Assembly: GCF_007565055.1 (NCBI RefSeq)
Contig: NC_044559.1
Coordinates: forward strand, 104,244,759 to 104,308,758
From: Rhinopithecus roxellana
Taxonomy: Eukaryota > Chordata > Mammalia > Primates > Cercopithecidae
Length of the DNA: 64,000 bases
Direction of reading: 5' to 3'
Part shown: in pieces, positions 1 to 11,237 of the stretch
Layout: each line of letters starts with the position of its first letter
Position numbering within the stretch: the first letter of the stretch is position 1
Program-made: the position numbers and the translations under genes
The notes under the pieces: model-generated
Seen by the model: the letters and a program-made list of their open reading frames with translations, nothing else
The model's database searches: none
Told to the model about the DNA's origin: nothing

Positions 1-319
1 TGTCACGTATACTGAGGGTGCAAAAATAGGTCAAACATGGATTTGCTCTTAAGGAAATCACATATATGTCATCATTTATATCTAACATTCCTGTTTTAAA
101 TTGCAAATCTTTGCCATTAGGTCTATAACAGAAGTCCATCATCAAGCTGTGGTAGCATAGAAATGGAGGAATTAATAACTCCTTTGGACAAAATCATTAA
201 ACAATTCAGGTAAAACTGCACTAAGAAAACATCTAATAGCAATTTTAAGGAACATTTTAGATCTAACAATTGGGCATGTGGAAAGATAAAAGTGTACAGA
301 AAAGAGGGAGAGAAGAGAG

Positions 320-410
320 AACTAATATTTATTTAAGGCCTGTGATGTGTAAGACACTATGCTAAGTGCTTTACATGGGTTACTATATGACAATAGGTAA
401 GTAGTTTGAC
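320..410 (+). repeat. MIR SINE fragment
   Basis: The stretch follows the MIR core, with the phrases aatatttatttaagg and ctatgctaagtgctttacat in the right order. It is old and diverged. The remaining DNA from 1 to 980 looks single copy, and I see no gene in it. Confidence 0.55.
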
Positions 411-980
411 TTTTATTGTTGTAAGCAGGGGAGTGATATTATCCAATACGTATTTTATAAGGATTAGTCTTGATGTTGTAATGTAGAGGGTAAGTATGCA
501 ACCAGGAAAACCAATCACAGGCTAGCATATTTCAGGGGAGAGATGATGGCAGCCTGAACAAGAATGGCAATAATGGAGACAGAGACAAAAGGACAGATGT
601 GCTATGTGTGCAAATATTATATTTGCATATTTAATGTAAAGTAGAGAGAACTTGGTGATGGATTTATTGTAGTAAGAATTAGGAAAAGACATAAATCAAG
701 GCCGCATCTTAGTATTTGTTTTTGCAACTCTGGGTATAATATTACTAATTACCAAGAGGAGAAGCACAAAGGAATTAAACAATCTGGGGGGATACCATGG
801 ACAGGGGAGAATGAGAAGACAGGAAAAATTAATAGCTCTATTTGGACATGTTTAGCTTGAGATGATTATTTGGGCATTCATGTAAGACGAGAAGGAAGCT
901 GTAGACAAGTTAAGGACTTGAAATACCTTGGGAGAAAATTTAGAACTAGCAAGAGATAGCATAAAAGAAGGCAAAAGTTG

Positions 981-1260
981 GGCCAGGTGCAGTGGCTCAT
1001 GCTTATAATCCCAGCACTTTGGGAAGCAGGAGGATTGCTTGAGCCCAGGAGTTTGTGACCAGCCTGAGCAACCTAGCAAGACCCTCATTGCTACATGTTT
1101 GTTTTAAATTAGCCAGATGGGGTGCTACATGCCTTTGGTTCCACCTGAGTCGGAGGCTGAGGAGGTAGAATTGCTTGAGCGAGCCCAGGAGGCTGAGTCT
1201 GTGGTGAGCCATGGTTGTGCCATTGCACTCCAGCCTGGCAGCAGCTAGATCCTGCCTCAA

Positions 1261-1297
<37 letters not shown>
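981..1297 (+). repeat. Alu SINE with (AAT)n tail
   Basis: A full dimeric Alu begins ggccaggtgcagtggctcat and shows the Pol III box B-like gagcccaggagtttg. The A-rich tail has become an (AAT)n microsatellite at about 1258-1297. The scattered substitutions suggest an AluJ or old AluS. Confidence 0.92.
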
Positions 1298-1904
1298 GAA
1301 GACAAAAGTCAAAAGAATGATATATCAAAAGAGGAGAGTGAAGAGAAAATGATCAAGAATGTTGTTTACTGCTGAGTGAATGGGAACAATATAATAGGAG
1401 CCATAACTATTCCTGTGCAAATCTGTTCCATCTTTATAGGGTGGTTTCCTGATTTCAGTCTTTGATACGTGATGCAGAATCAAGGCAACAAGTACTCCAG
1501 ACAGCTGTGCCTTTTCCACACTTAATCACTATACCTTTGCAGCATTTTATTCTGGGCTTCGAAAATGTTAGATTTTTCTGGACTTTGAAAATGTTGGATT
1601 TTTGGTGTTGAGATGAAATATTAAATATGCTTGTATTATCTAAACTTATTACCAGAAAGCAATTTGCTCAGGTGAACATTCTGTATTATCACAGTATACA
1701 TGAATAGGCGAATGAATAAAACAATGCAGGAATGGATAAATAAATGAATTTTGAATAAAATTCAAAAGGCTTAAATGTTTCATATGTAAAATCAATAGCA
1801 GCAGGAAGCAGACAAATCCTAGACAGACAGGGGCAGGTCCCCAGTGAAACCCAACCTTCAAGCTGAAGACAATTTGAAGCCTGGCTACAAGTCCCAGATA
1901 AATC

Positions 1905-2660
1905 CACAGACTAGGTTGAGAACCTCTCTTCCCATTTGGTGCACTTTCCTCTGATTGATCTCCACCCTTTACCTATTTTACAAATTCCCATTCTTCTCTA
2001 ATTGAATTTTTACACTGTCATGCCCACCTTTAGAGATGCCTTTGTTTTAACCTTTTTTGGCATACTCACAAACTATTCAGCATGCACTCCCCCATTCTGA
2101 GTCCATAAAAGTCCTGGACTCAGCCACATGTTGGGAATACCCACATTTGGGTGGTGGGAGGATTACCTGCTTTTGGGTGATGGACCACCCCACTTCGAGT
2201 CCACTCTCTGCTGAGAGCTGTTATGTCCCTCAGTAAAACTCCTCTCTGTCCTTCTCACCCTTCAGTTGTCAGCATAACCTCATTCTTCTTGGACACAGGA
2301 CAAGAATTCAGGATGCACCAAACTGCAGGTATAAGAAAGGCTTTAACACTGTGACCCTTAGCCCTCCACTAGTGCTGAGCAGCCACCCCACACAATGTGA
2401 AGCAACAGTGGGGCTGGGTCAGCCCCAGAGCCATGGGCCTGAGCAGGGCAGCAGGACTGAACAATCTGTAACACAGCTGGGCAAGGACTCACCTGGCCCA
2501 GCTGCAGGCTGAGCACGGGATCTGGCTGGGGTGCATGCCAAGTGCAATCCGCATGGTTGAGTGGGCCAGGTACCTCCACCTAGGAGCCCAGGACCGAGCG
2601 GAGCCCAGGTGGGGGTGTTGCCAGCAGTGGAAGTCTCTGGCTGGCAAAGCAGCACTGAAA
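1905..2660 (+). repeat. ERV class I solo LTR, probable
   Basis: The segment has class I LTR organisation: a TATA-like cataaaag with ggactcagccaca at about 2104-2130, ctgctgagagctgtt near 2209, a poly(A)-signal-like cagtaaaactcctctctgtc at 2232, and a U5-like tcattcttcttggacacagg at 2280. The downstream GC-rich part (2340-2660) resembles the tail of HERV9/LTR12-type LTRs. No internal retroviral genes adjoin it, so it reads as a solo LTR. Family and both edges are uncertain. Confidence 0.5.
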
Positions 2661-3880
2661 GTCCACAGCTTAAAATACTAATATAGTACCAGAAGAAAAA
2701 ATCCTATGTCAAAATAATTTAATGTTTAAACTGTTACTATGATATTCTTAGTTTTTGTGTAAAGAAAAATGGAATACAGAAGGTTAGAGGTTCACCTCCA
2801 TAGAAATAGTAAGCTGAAGAAGCAGAATTTAAACTCAGATTTTCTAACTTGAAATGTTGTAATACACTGTAACTATCTCAACAGTAGCAAAGAAAGCCAC
2901 AAATGTATGAAAATTCTACTGCTATTTCAATAAGTTTAAAAATAAATGTTTTGACAATTTTAAAATAAATTAAGTTGAAGCTATTGTTAAGTAAAACACA
3001 CATGGAAGACACAGCTTCACATTTAAAGAAAGAAACAACAATATTTGTAAACTGAAGCAAGGTAAAACCTATATAAAAAAATGCTTACCAAATTTCCACA
3101 AGAGGCTTACTGGCATTGTGGAGATAGATATAAATTTCTAAATAAAATTGTTTACAGTTATTTTATTAACCCTTCTACTAGTAATATTTCTAATAAATAA
3201 TTTGTTAATTAATATTTAGTGAAAAAAGTTTTGTGGAAAGATATACCTGAGAAAATGCTTCAGAGGGAGGAAGTGTTTATGAACTGGTACTTTAAGGATC
3301 TAATTAAAAAATGGAGAAAAGATTGAGAACTTCAGTGAACATGTCAGCAGTATCTTTGAATATTTCACAGTACAGTTCAGCTTCATCAGAGTTTATGGAA
3401 AAAGAAAACAAATGCAAAAGTCAAGTCATGAAAAATAATGTTTCGCTGTCTCCACAATGCTCCCCTGAAAGTTGCAGACTTCTTTAGAATCAGGTGATTA
3501 TAAAGGACAGATAGTAACTTGGCATGCAGAATTTTAGGATATTTTACTGACCCTAAATATTTACCAGCACCATGGAATTAGTAAAGATAGTGAGATAACA
3601 CAGATCCAAAGAAAGGAATAGTCCATGCCTAAAAATAACATAAATTTAGCATTATAATGTATTCATTGATTCCTTTCAAATTCTGTTTCTTCCTAGTACA
3701 ATAACAATCATATCCCATAATAATCTCATAATAATTATTGCAATTATTTTATTAACCCTTCTATTGGTAACATTTCTAATAAATAAATAATAATATTATC
3801 CCATAATGATCAGAACCATTAGTCAGAGAGAAAAAAAGTATGCTTGTCTTCAGTGGCCATCAGGGGCATGTATCTTCCTC
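2661..3880. other. AT-rich intergenic DNA, no gene seen
   Basis: This looks like single-copy or very old repeat DNA. It holds one copy of a 30-bp direct repeat (2660-2689, partner at 5202) and both copies of a 42-bp direct repeat (3158-3199 and 3744-3785). Confidence 0.5.
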
Positions 3881-3887
3881 TTGAAAA

Positions 3888-3890
<3 letters not shown>

Positions 3891-3921
<31 letters not shown>

Positions 3922-4210
3922 AGACGGAGTCTCGCTCTGTCGCCCAGGCTGGAGTCTGGAGTGCAGTGGCCGGATCTCAGCTCACTGCAAGCTCCGCCTC
4001 CCGGGTTCCCGCCATTCTCCTGCCTCAGCCTCCCGAGTAGCTGGGACTACAGGCGCCCGCCACCGTGCCCGGCTGGTTTTTTGTATTTTTTTAGTAGAGA
4101 CGGGGTTTCACCGTATTAGCCAGGATGGTCTCGATCTCCTGACCTCGTGATCCGCCCGTCTCGGCCTCCCAAAGTGCTGGGATTACAGGCTTGAGCCACC
4201 GCGCCCGGCC
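3891..4210 (-). repeat. Young AluY (AluYR-like), full length
   Basis: The poly(T) run at 3891-3920 is the inverted A-tail. The element carries the monkey AluY variants ccggatctcagctc and aggcttgagccacc. A perfect target-site duplication ttgaaaactcttt flanks it (3881-3893 and 4211-4223). The 7-mer ctggagt is duplicated in tandem at 3949-3962, an insertion not in the usual Alu. The low divergence marks a recent insertion. Confidence 0.95.
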
Positions 4211-4223
4211 TTGAAAACTCTTT

Positions 4224-4471
4224 ATACATCAGGAAATGTGGCCGATGATTCTATAAATCAACTCTGAGAGCTTCAACTGCTTTGCTCACCTTAGAGTCAA
4301 GGATATAACTTAAGCCTACTCATAATTCCCAATGTCAAGAATCTACATGCTATGTTCAGTCAACATAGCTAAATATAACCTAAGCTGCTCTATTAGTCTC
4401 TGATTTTCTTGGTTGTAGCCTATACCCAAAATGATAATGCTCTGATATTAAACTGAATCTTTCACAATTTT

Positions 4472-4508
<37 letters not shown>

Positions 4509-6605
4509 CATGCACATCTCAATCTTGTGCTTAATTCATTGGTACTGAACTAAATATTATTTGTCATATCACAGCATTTTACTTTTATTTTCTTTCAAAT
4601 ACATTTTCTTTTTTGCAACTCAAAAATAAAACAAATTTATTGACTACTTTTACACATATTTGTTTAGTGATCACCTTTTGAAGGTTTGAAAACATCCTGA
4701 GATTTTACCTTCTATCTTATTCTTTTAAAATAAATAGTGCTTACTCTAAGAAAATGTGAAGACTAAATTTTTATTCACTGAAATATATGCTTATTCTTGT
4801 ATATGTAGTCTTGGATAGTTTGAAATCAATGCTTCTATTACAAAAAAATAAGAAATGAAACAGAGAAGAGTTGTAGGAAAGAGATTAATTATGTCTTATG
4901 GATATGCTAAAAAATAAGTATATACAAGGGATATAAAGTAAATGTTGTCTTACTGGTGGTTACAGATATAGGGCTGGAAATTGGGAGATATTTAAAGGCT
5001 TTTGGTAGACAAGTGAGTTACAAACATGTATGTAGTAGCTGAAATGGTTTTATTGAGAAAACATGAGCCATTGATAATATATTGGAGACTTTTTATTTTT
5101 GTAGAATGAAAGTATATAAACATCTAGGGAAATAAACAGGAAGGTTTTGAGATTGAAAACAAATGAAGACACTAAGGGACAAAGAATAAGAAATAGCAAG
5201 TAGTCCACAGCTTAAAATACTAATACAGTACAAGAGGAAATTAGTTATTATCCATGAGTAGCATTTATTGTGGCCTTGTATGAGGTATATGCTGTTCTAG
5301 CCTCTGGGAGTATGATCATGTTTAATTTTTGGCCATTTGCCTTCATGAATTTAAAGATTAAGAGAAAAAAACAGACCATATACCATAACTATAATGCGAT
5401 TTGCTGAGAGCTAAAATAGAAGGTGCTTTAGAGGTGCCTTTAGAGAAGCACTGTGACAGAGACTGGCCTTTCTTTTTCCAGGAACAAAGACAAGCTCCAT
5501 TTCTCAATCCCTTTGCAATCTGCATTGAACCATGAGTCAAGTTCTTGATAAAGGAGTGAAAATGATAAGTCTAAAGCAATGAAAAGCTGCTGTATTGACT
5601 GCACATGCCTTCATTTCTTCTACCCTGCTTCTTTCATGCCTGCTCATCTGAATGACACCAGGATGACATTTAAGGCACACCTGAAGATGGGGACAACCAC
5701 AGCACAGAATAAGCCTGGGCCCTGGAATCAATAAATCAAGGAGAACTACTCAAGAGAACAAAACCAGCAGCAATATCCACCTGTATTTGTCTTTTCATAA
5801 GTGAGTAAAAAAGTATTCATATATCATTGGGATTCAAGATTTCAGTTGTTATGCCAGCATAGCCTATCCTAGATGAGATTTTCATGTTGGAAACAGGTTA
5901 CTGGATCTGGAAAGTATTGGATCAGAAAGCATTGAGTGAATAGTTCTCATAGGTAGAAAAATTTAGATTTTAAAGAATATATTTGTTTAGATTGTTCAAT
6001 ATATGCATTTCTATAAATGTGTATTAGGGATGTCAACGTGGTTAAAGTAGAAAAATATTTTTACAATCCTGCTGTGAGACAAAGAAGGGAGATAACTTGG
6101 AAACTTGGTAGGGAGCAGGGAAATTCAAAAGGAATGGCAGAAGCATGGGCATACAGGGATGTAATGTGGTCGTTGTTATAGTTGAGGGGAAAGCAGTACC
6201 ATATAGCAGATGTGCTATGGATCTTTGATGAACACATTAAAATAAGTAAAATCAATAAAAGGAAATGGCTTTATATCAAGTACTATGATCCAAGTGGTGA
6301 AATCAATTTAGATGAAAGAGTAAACTATGACTGAAAACACAGCAATAAACAAGATGAGGAATGGCAATGAATTGCCTAAAAAGATTGTGAGAGAACTTTT
6401 CTAGGAAAAATGACAAAAAAGAAGTTGTCAGTACATGTTTGCAGAATAAAGATCTGGACTAGAAGCAGCAGTAAAAAAGCAAAGAGCATGTTGGTCCTCT
6501 CTTTTATTCCTTTGAACATTAAAGAAAAGTAAAAAAATATAAATAAATATATAAACTTTCTGGGTTGATCCCAAGAAAAAATAATGTTATCAAGATATTG
6601 ATGAA
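4224..6605. other. AT-rich intergenic DNA with a (CA)n microsatellite
   Basis: A (CA)n run lies at 4474-4506. The second copy of the 30-bp repeat of 2660 lies at 5202-5231. The short open frames here (for example 5358-5731) show no known domain or composition shift. Confidence 0.5.
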
Positions 6606-6966
6606 TGATATGGTTTGGCTGTGTCTTGACCCAAATGTCATCTTGAACTGTAAGTCTTATAATTCCCATGTGTCATGGGAGGGACTCAATGAGAGGTAAT
6701 GGAATGATGGGGCAGGTCTTTCCTGTGATCTTCTTGCGACAGTGAATACGTCTCGAGAGACCTGTTGGTTTTATAAAGGTGAGATCCCCTTCACACACTC
6801 TCTTGCCTTCCACCATTAAGATGTGACTTTGCTCCTCATTCACCTTCTGCCATGATTGTGATGACTCCACAGCCATGTGGAACTGTGAGTTAATAAATCC
6901 CCTTCCTTTATAAATTACCCAGTCTCTTGTATGTCTTTATTAAAAGCGTGAGAACAGACTAATACA
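6606..6966 (+). repeat. MaLR (THE1/MST-type) solo LTR
   Basis: The element opens with tgatatggtttggctgtgt, the classic 5' end of MST/THE1 LTRs. It continues through ttataaaggtgagatcccct and the poly(A)-region phrase tttataaattacccagtctc, and ends gcgtgagaacagactaatac. At about 360 bp it is a normal full-length LTR of this ERVL-MaLR group. Internal sequence is absent. A clean 5-bp target duplication is not visible. Confidence 0.88.
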
Positions 6967-8569
6967 GTCAATCTTGACACATATGAAAAGATAAAAAGTT
7001 TTTATGTATTAAAATGAAATATGGCGGAATGATGGGTTTATTGTGGAATTTGCAAAGAGTATGGTGGCAGTTGTCAAACTGCACCGAGTTTGGTGGGGAT
7101 AGTGATATAAAAAAGTATAGCATATGATTTTTTAAAAAAATAATTTTTTTTCTTGTTCTTCTTTCTTCACTGATTCCATTCCTTTCTGTCACTCTGTCCA
7201 CTGCTGTTTGACAAACTATTGATTCAAATGCATGGCTAAGACACAAATCACATGCAACAGATAACAGATAAGGTAGAATGTGGGTAATAGAAATGAAGGC
7301 AGTGAGAGGAGAGGGGCTAAGGTATATAGGAATATGTTTCGACCTCTGGGGCTTTTTTATGATGTTTCAGTTTTACAAAAATAAGCTTGGAACTTTGAAG
7401 CAGCATATGAACACCAGGCACTGTTTATAATGTTAAGACAGCTACATTTATCTGCTTTACTTTGGCACAGTGAAAAATCTAAATTACTGTGGGAAGAAGA
7501 AAAACAGGAAAAGACGTGTTAATCCTGTTTTTTTTAAACACATTATTTGGCATTATCTTTGAGAAGATGTTTGGTCTCTTTTGCTTAGTTTCTTCATTTA
7601 GAAGCTTATTACCTTATGATTGTCACCTAGCAATATTGCAATTTGAACTTGCTGAATTTTTTGAACTAAAGTTCCAGTGTCAAAAGAGAACATATAGTGG
7701 AAGATTTATTTTGAAAATTAGGCCATTTTCTGCACCAAACATGGATTCAAGGAATCTAAATAACACAATCTATAAATCTGGTAAAGAAAAAAAAATTGTA
7801 CAGCTCTTTTTAAAGTATGAAAAAAAGGAAACAAAAACTGCTCCTATGGCAACTTCTGCCAGTACACATGGACATAACTATGACTGCCACACAGGTGCAG
7901 GTGCATGCCAGGAGTGAGGGGGAGAGGCCAAGTCCTCATATCTGTTATACTTACCACCCCCATTAGACTTTCTGAGAGAGCTTTTCTGGGGAAAATGACA
8001 AAATGGAGCTGCTAAAGGATAAAGTTGAATTTTTCACAAAGTAATCTACTAAAGGAGACTAAAGCCCGGGGTTACTGACCCCATGTGTAGGGCACAACAG
8101 GGAAAACGAAATCTAATATTGGAAATCTAAGACAGAATTTACAAACCTGAAATCAATCTATAAGGTCAAAATCAGTGCTCTTTCCTAAAAACATTCACGA
8201 ATATTTGTTATTCTTCTAAGTTATTGATGTTTGATAAGGAGTAACAATGGGTAGTTTTAAACTCAATTTATCTTTCTAGAGTTAGTTTCAAAGGAAGACA
8301 CAGAATCTACTAGGGAAGAGAAGCTGAGCAAGTAGTAATTTAAAAATTGTAGAATTCTTTCTCCATGGATAATTAACATTGTTTTGCTCTTGTGACCTTA
8401 GAAAATACTACATAATAAAAATATTAGGGATTAAAATGTATATACTACATTACCTTAGCCGGGTGATCAAGATTAACATCAATGGTCATAAGTCTTATTA
8501 AAAGCGTGTGCCCTTGGTATGATGTGATGAAAATGGCACCTACCTCTGTGGTCTTCCTCCCAATAACTT
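6967..8569. other. AT-rich intergenic DNA, no gene seen
   Basis: A 142-codon open frame at 7489-7917 has no recognisable domain, an AT-rich composition like its surroundings and no homologous repeat, so I treat it as chance. A 30-bp stretch near 7973 resembles one near 6388. Confidence 0.45.
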
Positions 8570-8985
8570 ATAACCTCCGTCTAATCATGACAAATGAACC
8601 AAGCAAAATCTAACTGATTGTCATTCTGCAAAATGCCAGACCAGTATTACTCAAAAATGTCAAGATCATCAAAAACAAGGACAGACAGAGAAAATTTCAC
8701 AGCTAGGAGAAACCTAATGATAATTACTACTGCAATGTGATATCCTAGATGGGATCTTGGAACAGAAAATGGACTTTAGGTAAAAATCAAGGATTTCTGA
8801 ATAAAATATGAACTTTAGTTAATGATAATATATTAATATTAGTTCATTAATTTAAAAAAATGTACCATAATAAACTAAGATATTTATAATGAAGAAACCA
8901 GGTATGGGGTATGTGGATTATCTATACTGTTTCCTTAATTTTTTAGTAAATCTAAAACTGTTCTAATAAAGTATCTTTTTAAAAC
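8570..8985 (+). repeat. Old L1 (L1M) 3' end
   Basis: The segment reads like the 3' UTR terminus of mammalian L1M elements. Near the end it carries aatctaaaactgttctaata, followed by an A/T-rich terminus. Only the 3' part is present, as expected for 5'-truncated L1 copies. Confidence 0.6.
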
Positions 8986-9212
8986 ATTATACTTTATTTA
9001 TAGGTAGAGTTTAATGAGTAAGAATAAAATTAACACCATATGCCATTGTCTGACTTAACACAGAAATGTAGCTATTAACCTTGGAGTCTCCTTTGTGCAC
9101 TTCTCTACTAATTTTTCTCTAAGCATTCCATTTTTTAAAAATTTTCTTTATGATTTAAAACAAGTTATCTAAAAAAACATATACTTTATTGTTTTATTTT
9201 AAAAATGTTAAA

Positions 9213-9511
9213 GCCTGGTGCAGTGGCCCAAACCTGTAATCCCAGCAATTTGGGAGGTGGAGGCAGGAGAATCACTTGAGTCCAGAAGTTGGAGACCAGC
9301 CTGGGCATCACAGCAAAACCCCATCTCTACTAAAAATGCAAAAATTAGCTGGGCATGGCAGCACACCTATAGTCCCAGCTACCTGGGAGGCTGAGGTGGG
9401 AGGATTACTTGAGCCCAGCAAGTTAAGGCTGTGGTGAGCTGTGACCGCACCACTGCACTCCAGCCTGAGTGAGGGGAGTGAAATACTGTCTCAAAAACAA
9501 CACAAAAAAAA
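9213..9511 (+). repeat. Alu SINE
   Basis: A full-length dimeric Alu starting gcctggtgcagtggcccaaa and ending in ctcaaaaacaacacaaaaaa. It is moderately diverged (AluS/J age). Confidence 0.92.
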
Positions 9512-9723
9512 TTCCATCAAACTATGTATTTGCTCTTTTTTTTTGTTCAATATTGTACTTTTAAGGTATTCGTATTGATTTAACTAGCTATAGCTTAACA
9601 TTTTTAAAAATAAAATTGCTAATTTTAACTCTATTTCTTTCTGGTTTGTACGTTTTGTCATTTTTTTTTTAAAGTATGTTTCTTTCCACGGAAGAGAAAA
9701 TACTTTATATTTTTCAGTACAAG

Positions 9724-9980
9724 TGTGTATGTATATAAACATATATATAGTGTGTGTATATACATAGGTATATATGTGTATATGTATATATACACACATA
9801 TATGCATACCTATATATACACCTATGTATATATGTATAGGTATGCATATATGTATATATGTATAGGTATGCACATAGGTATGCATATATGTGTATATACC
9901 TATATATGTACATATGTTTGTATATATGTGTGTATATATAGGTATGTATAGATGTGTATATATTTACACACACACACATA
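9724..9980. repeat. Complex TA/TG-rich tandem repeat
   Basis: Alternating purine-pyrimidine sequence is built from tatatgta, tatgcata and ggtatgcatatatg variants. A roughly 26-bp degenerate unit beginning ggtatgcatatatg repeats several times between 9839 and 9900. Open frames here on both strands (such as 9584-9979) are repeat translations, rich in Tyr, Ile and His, and are not genes. Confidence 0.85.
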
Positions 9981-10026
9981 TACTTAAGAACTTTTTTATC
10001 TAAAATTTTTTATTTTCTTTTTCTTG

Positions 10027-10344
10027 TTGTTTATTTATTTATTTATTTATTTATTTGTTTTTTGAGATGGAGTCTCACTCTGTCACCCGGGCTGGAGTGC
10101 AATGGCATGTCTCAGCTCACTGCAACCTCCACCTCCCGGGTTCAAGAGATTCTCCTGCCTCGGCCTGCAGAGTAACTGAGATTGCAAGTGTGCACCACTA
10201 GGCCCGGCTAATTCTTGTATTTTTAGTAGAGATGGAGTTTCACCATATTGGCCAGGTTGGTCTCGAACTCCTGACCTCAAGTGATCCGCCCACCTGGGAC
10301 TCCCAAAGTGCTAGGATTACAAAGATGAGCCACCGCTCCCAGCC
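10027..10344 (-). repeat. Alu SINE with (TTTA)n tail
   Basis: An inverted Alu with its A-tail converted to (TTTA)n at about 10031-10058, body gagatggagtctcactctg and the 5' end at agcc 10341-10344. Confidence 0.93.
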
Positions 10345-10469
10345 TCTTTTTATTTTTAATTAAAAAAATTTTTTTCTGTATAACATGTAGACCCAATTTT
10401 ATTAAGAGTTATAGAAATTTAAAAAATCAACTTGGAGATATTCTGTAAAAATTATTAAAACATTAGTAT

Positions 10470-10871
10470 GTGGATCAATAAAAATCTTCCTGTGTTGCAA
10501 GTGAGAGTGTAATTGGTACAATACATTGATAAACTGTTCGAAAGTATCAATAAAATTTACATATATGCACACCGTAAATGCAGCAATCCCACTCCTAGGT
10601 ATATACCTAACAAGTATACATTCTGTTCATCTAAAGATAGACACAAGAATGTTCACAGAAATCTTATTCTTACCACTCCAATGCTGTCAATAACTCAATG
10701 ATCATTCACCGCAGAATGGATAAATTGTATCATATTCATAAATGAAAAACTACAAAATAATAATGAACAAACTGCAATTACATGCAATGTGGATGAATCT
10801 TGCAAAGCTATTTTTGGGCTAAAGAAACCATATATAAAATAAATAATTTCATGTGATTTCACTTGCATATA
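10470..10871 (+). repeat. L1M 3' UTR, left part, interrupted by the provirus
   Basis: The phrases gcaatcccactcctaggtat and gaatggataaattgtatcat are typical of the L1M 3' UTR. The element resumes at 18563 directly after the provirus (gagttcaaaattgacaaaac), which shows that the provirus landed inside this older L1. Confidence 0.75.
10866..10871. repeat. Provirus target-site duplication, left copy
   Basis: The hexamer CATATA lies directly before the LTR start TGCAGGGG and is repeated exactly at 18557-18562 after the 3' LTR. Six bases is the usual staggered cut of betaretrovirus-like (ERVK) integrases. Confidence 0.93.
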
Positions 10872-10914
10872 TGCAGGGGCCATTGAAAACAATATCCTAA
10901 GAATGGATAAGGCT

Positions 10915-11005
10915 CAAGGACAGTATCTCTAGCTAGTTGCACTTTCAATGAACTCCAGTAGTCAAGGATACTATCTCTAGTTGAACTTTTAATGAACTCT
11001 AGTAG
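10915..11005 (+). repeat. U3 tandem duplication in the 5' LTR
   Basis: Two direct units each begin caagga and contain tatctctag and aatgaactc. They are about 48 and 43 bp long. Repeated U3 blocks often act as transcriptional enhancers in retroviruses; that role is inferred here. The 3' LTR has the same pair at 18236-18326, so the duplication predates integration. Confidence 0.85.
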
Positions 11006-11128
11006 GCGCCAAGAAGGTAGATAAAATAAGAAAGAACTTAGAAACAAAGAACTAAGCAGTAGATTATATCTGGGTGCAGAAAGTTTGTTTTGCATTGTGT
11101 TATTTTTGCTGAGGTGGGATTTATGGAG

Positions 11129-11138
11129 TATAAATAAA
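11129..11138 (+). promoter_or_regulatory. TATA box overlapping the AATAAA signal, 5' LTR
   Basis: The string TATAAATAAAG holds a TATA box at 11129-11136 and the poly(A) signal AATAAA at 11133-11138. One sequence element therefore appears to serve both promoter and 3'-end processing. Transcription would start about 25-30 bases downstream, near 11155-11165. The transcript's 3' end would then use the same AATAAA only if it lies within R or close upstream of it, so the U3/R border needs RNA evidence. Confidence 0.6.
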
Positions 11139-11161
11139 GTGAGGCAGAGGCTCTAAGTGCG

Positions 11162-11172
11162 GCCGCCATGTT
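11162..11172 (+). promoter_or_regulatory. Candidate YY1 site GCCGCCATGTT, 5' LTR
   Basis: The motif matches the known YY1 core (GCCGCCATnTT). It lies close to the predicted transcription start, a common position for YY1 in retroelement promoters. Binding is inferred from the motif alone. The identical motif is at 18483-18493 in the 3' LTR. Confidence 0.5.
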
Positions 11173-11237
11173 CTCTGTTTGTCTTTGTCTCTTGTGTCTG
11201 TTCATTCTCCACTACCCCCGGCACGGGCCCCAAGAAG

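Larger units (their letters stand above)
10872..11235 (+). repeat. 5' LTR of the provirus (364 bp)
   Basis: The LTR runs from TGCAGGGGCC to GGCCCCAAGA, and both ends are fixed by the CATATA target duplication. U3 contains a tandem duplication of about 44-48 bp (10915-10962 and 10963-11005). A TATA box lies at 11129-11136, overlapped by AATAAA at 11133-11138. A GCCGCCATGTT motif sits at 11162-11172, and a T-rich stretch follows in U5. The LTR is equal in length to the 3' LTR, with about 3.6% difference and no indel. Confidence 0.95.

Noticed and set aside
6606..6966. Five-base target duplication of the MaLR LTR
   Set aside because: The flanks atgaa and gtcaa do not match well enough to claim it.
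7489..7917. 142-codon open frame
   Set aside because: AT-rich composition like the surroundings, no domain, no promoter or splice context and no recognisable relative.
9584..9979. 131-codon minus-strand frame rich in Tyr, Ile and His
   Set aside because: It lies mostly in the TA/TG tandem repeat.
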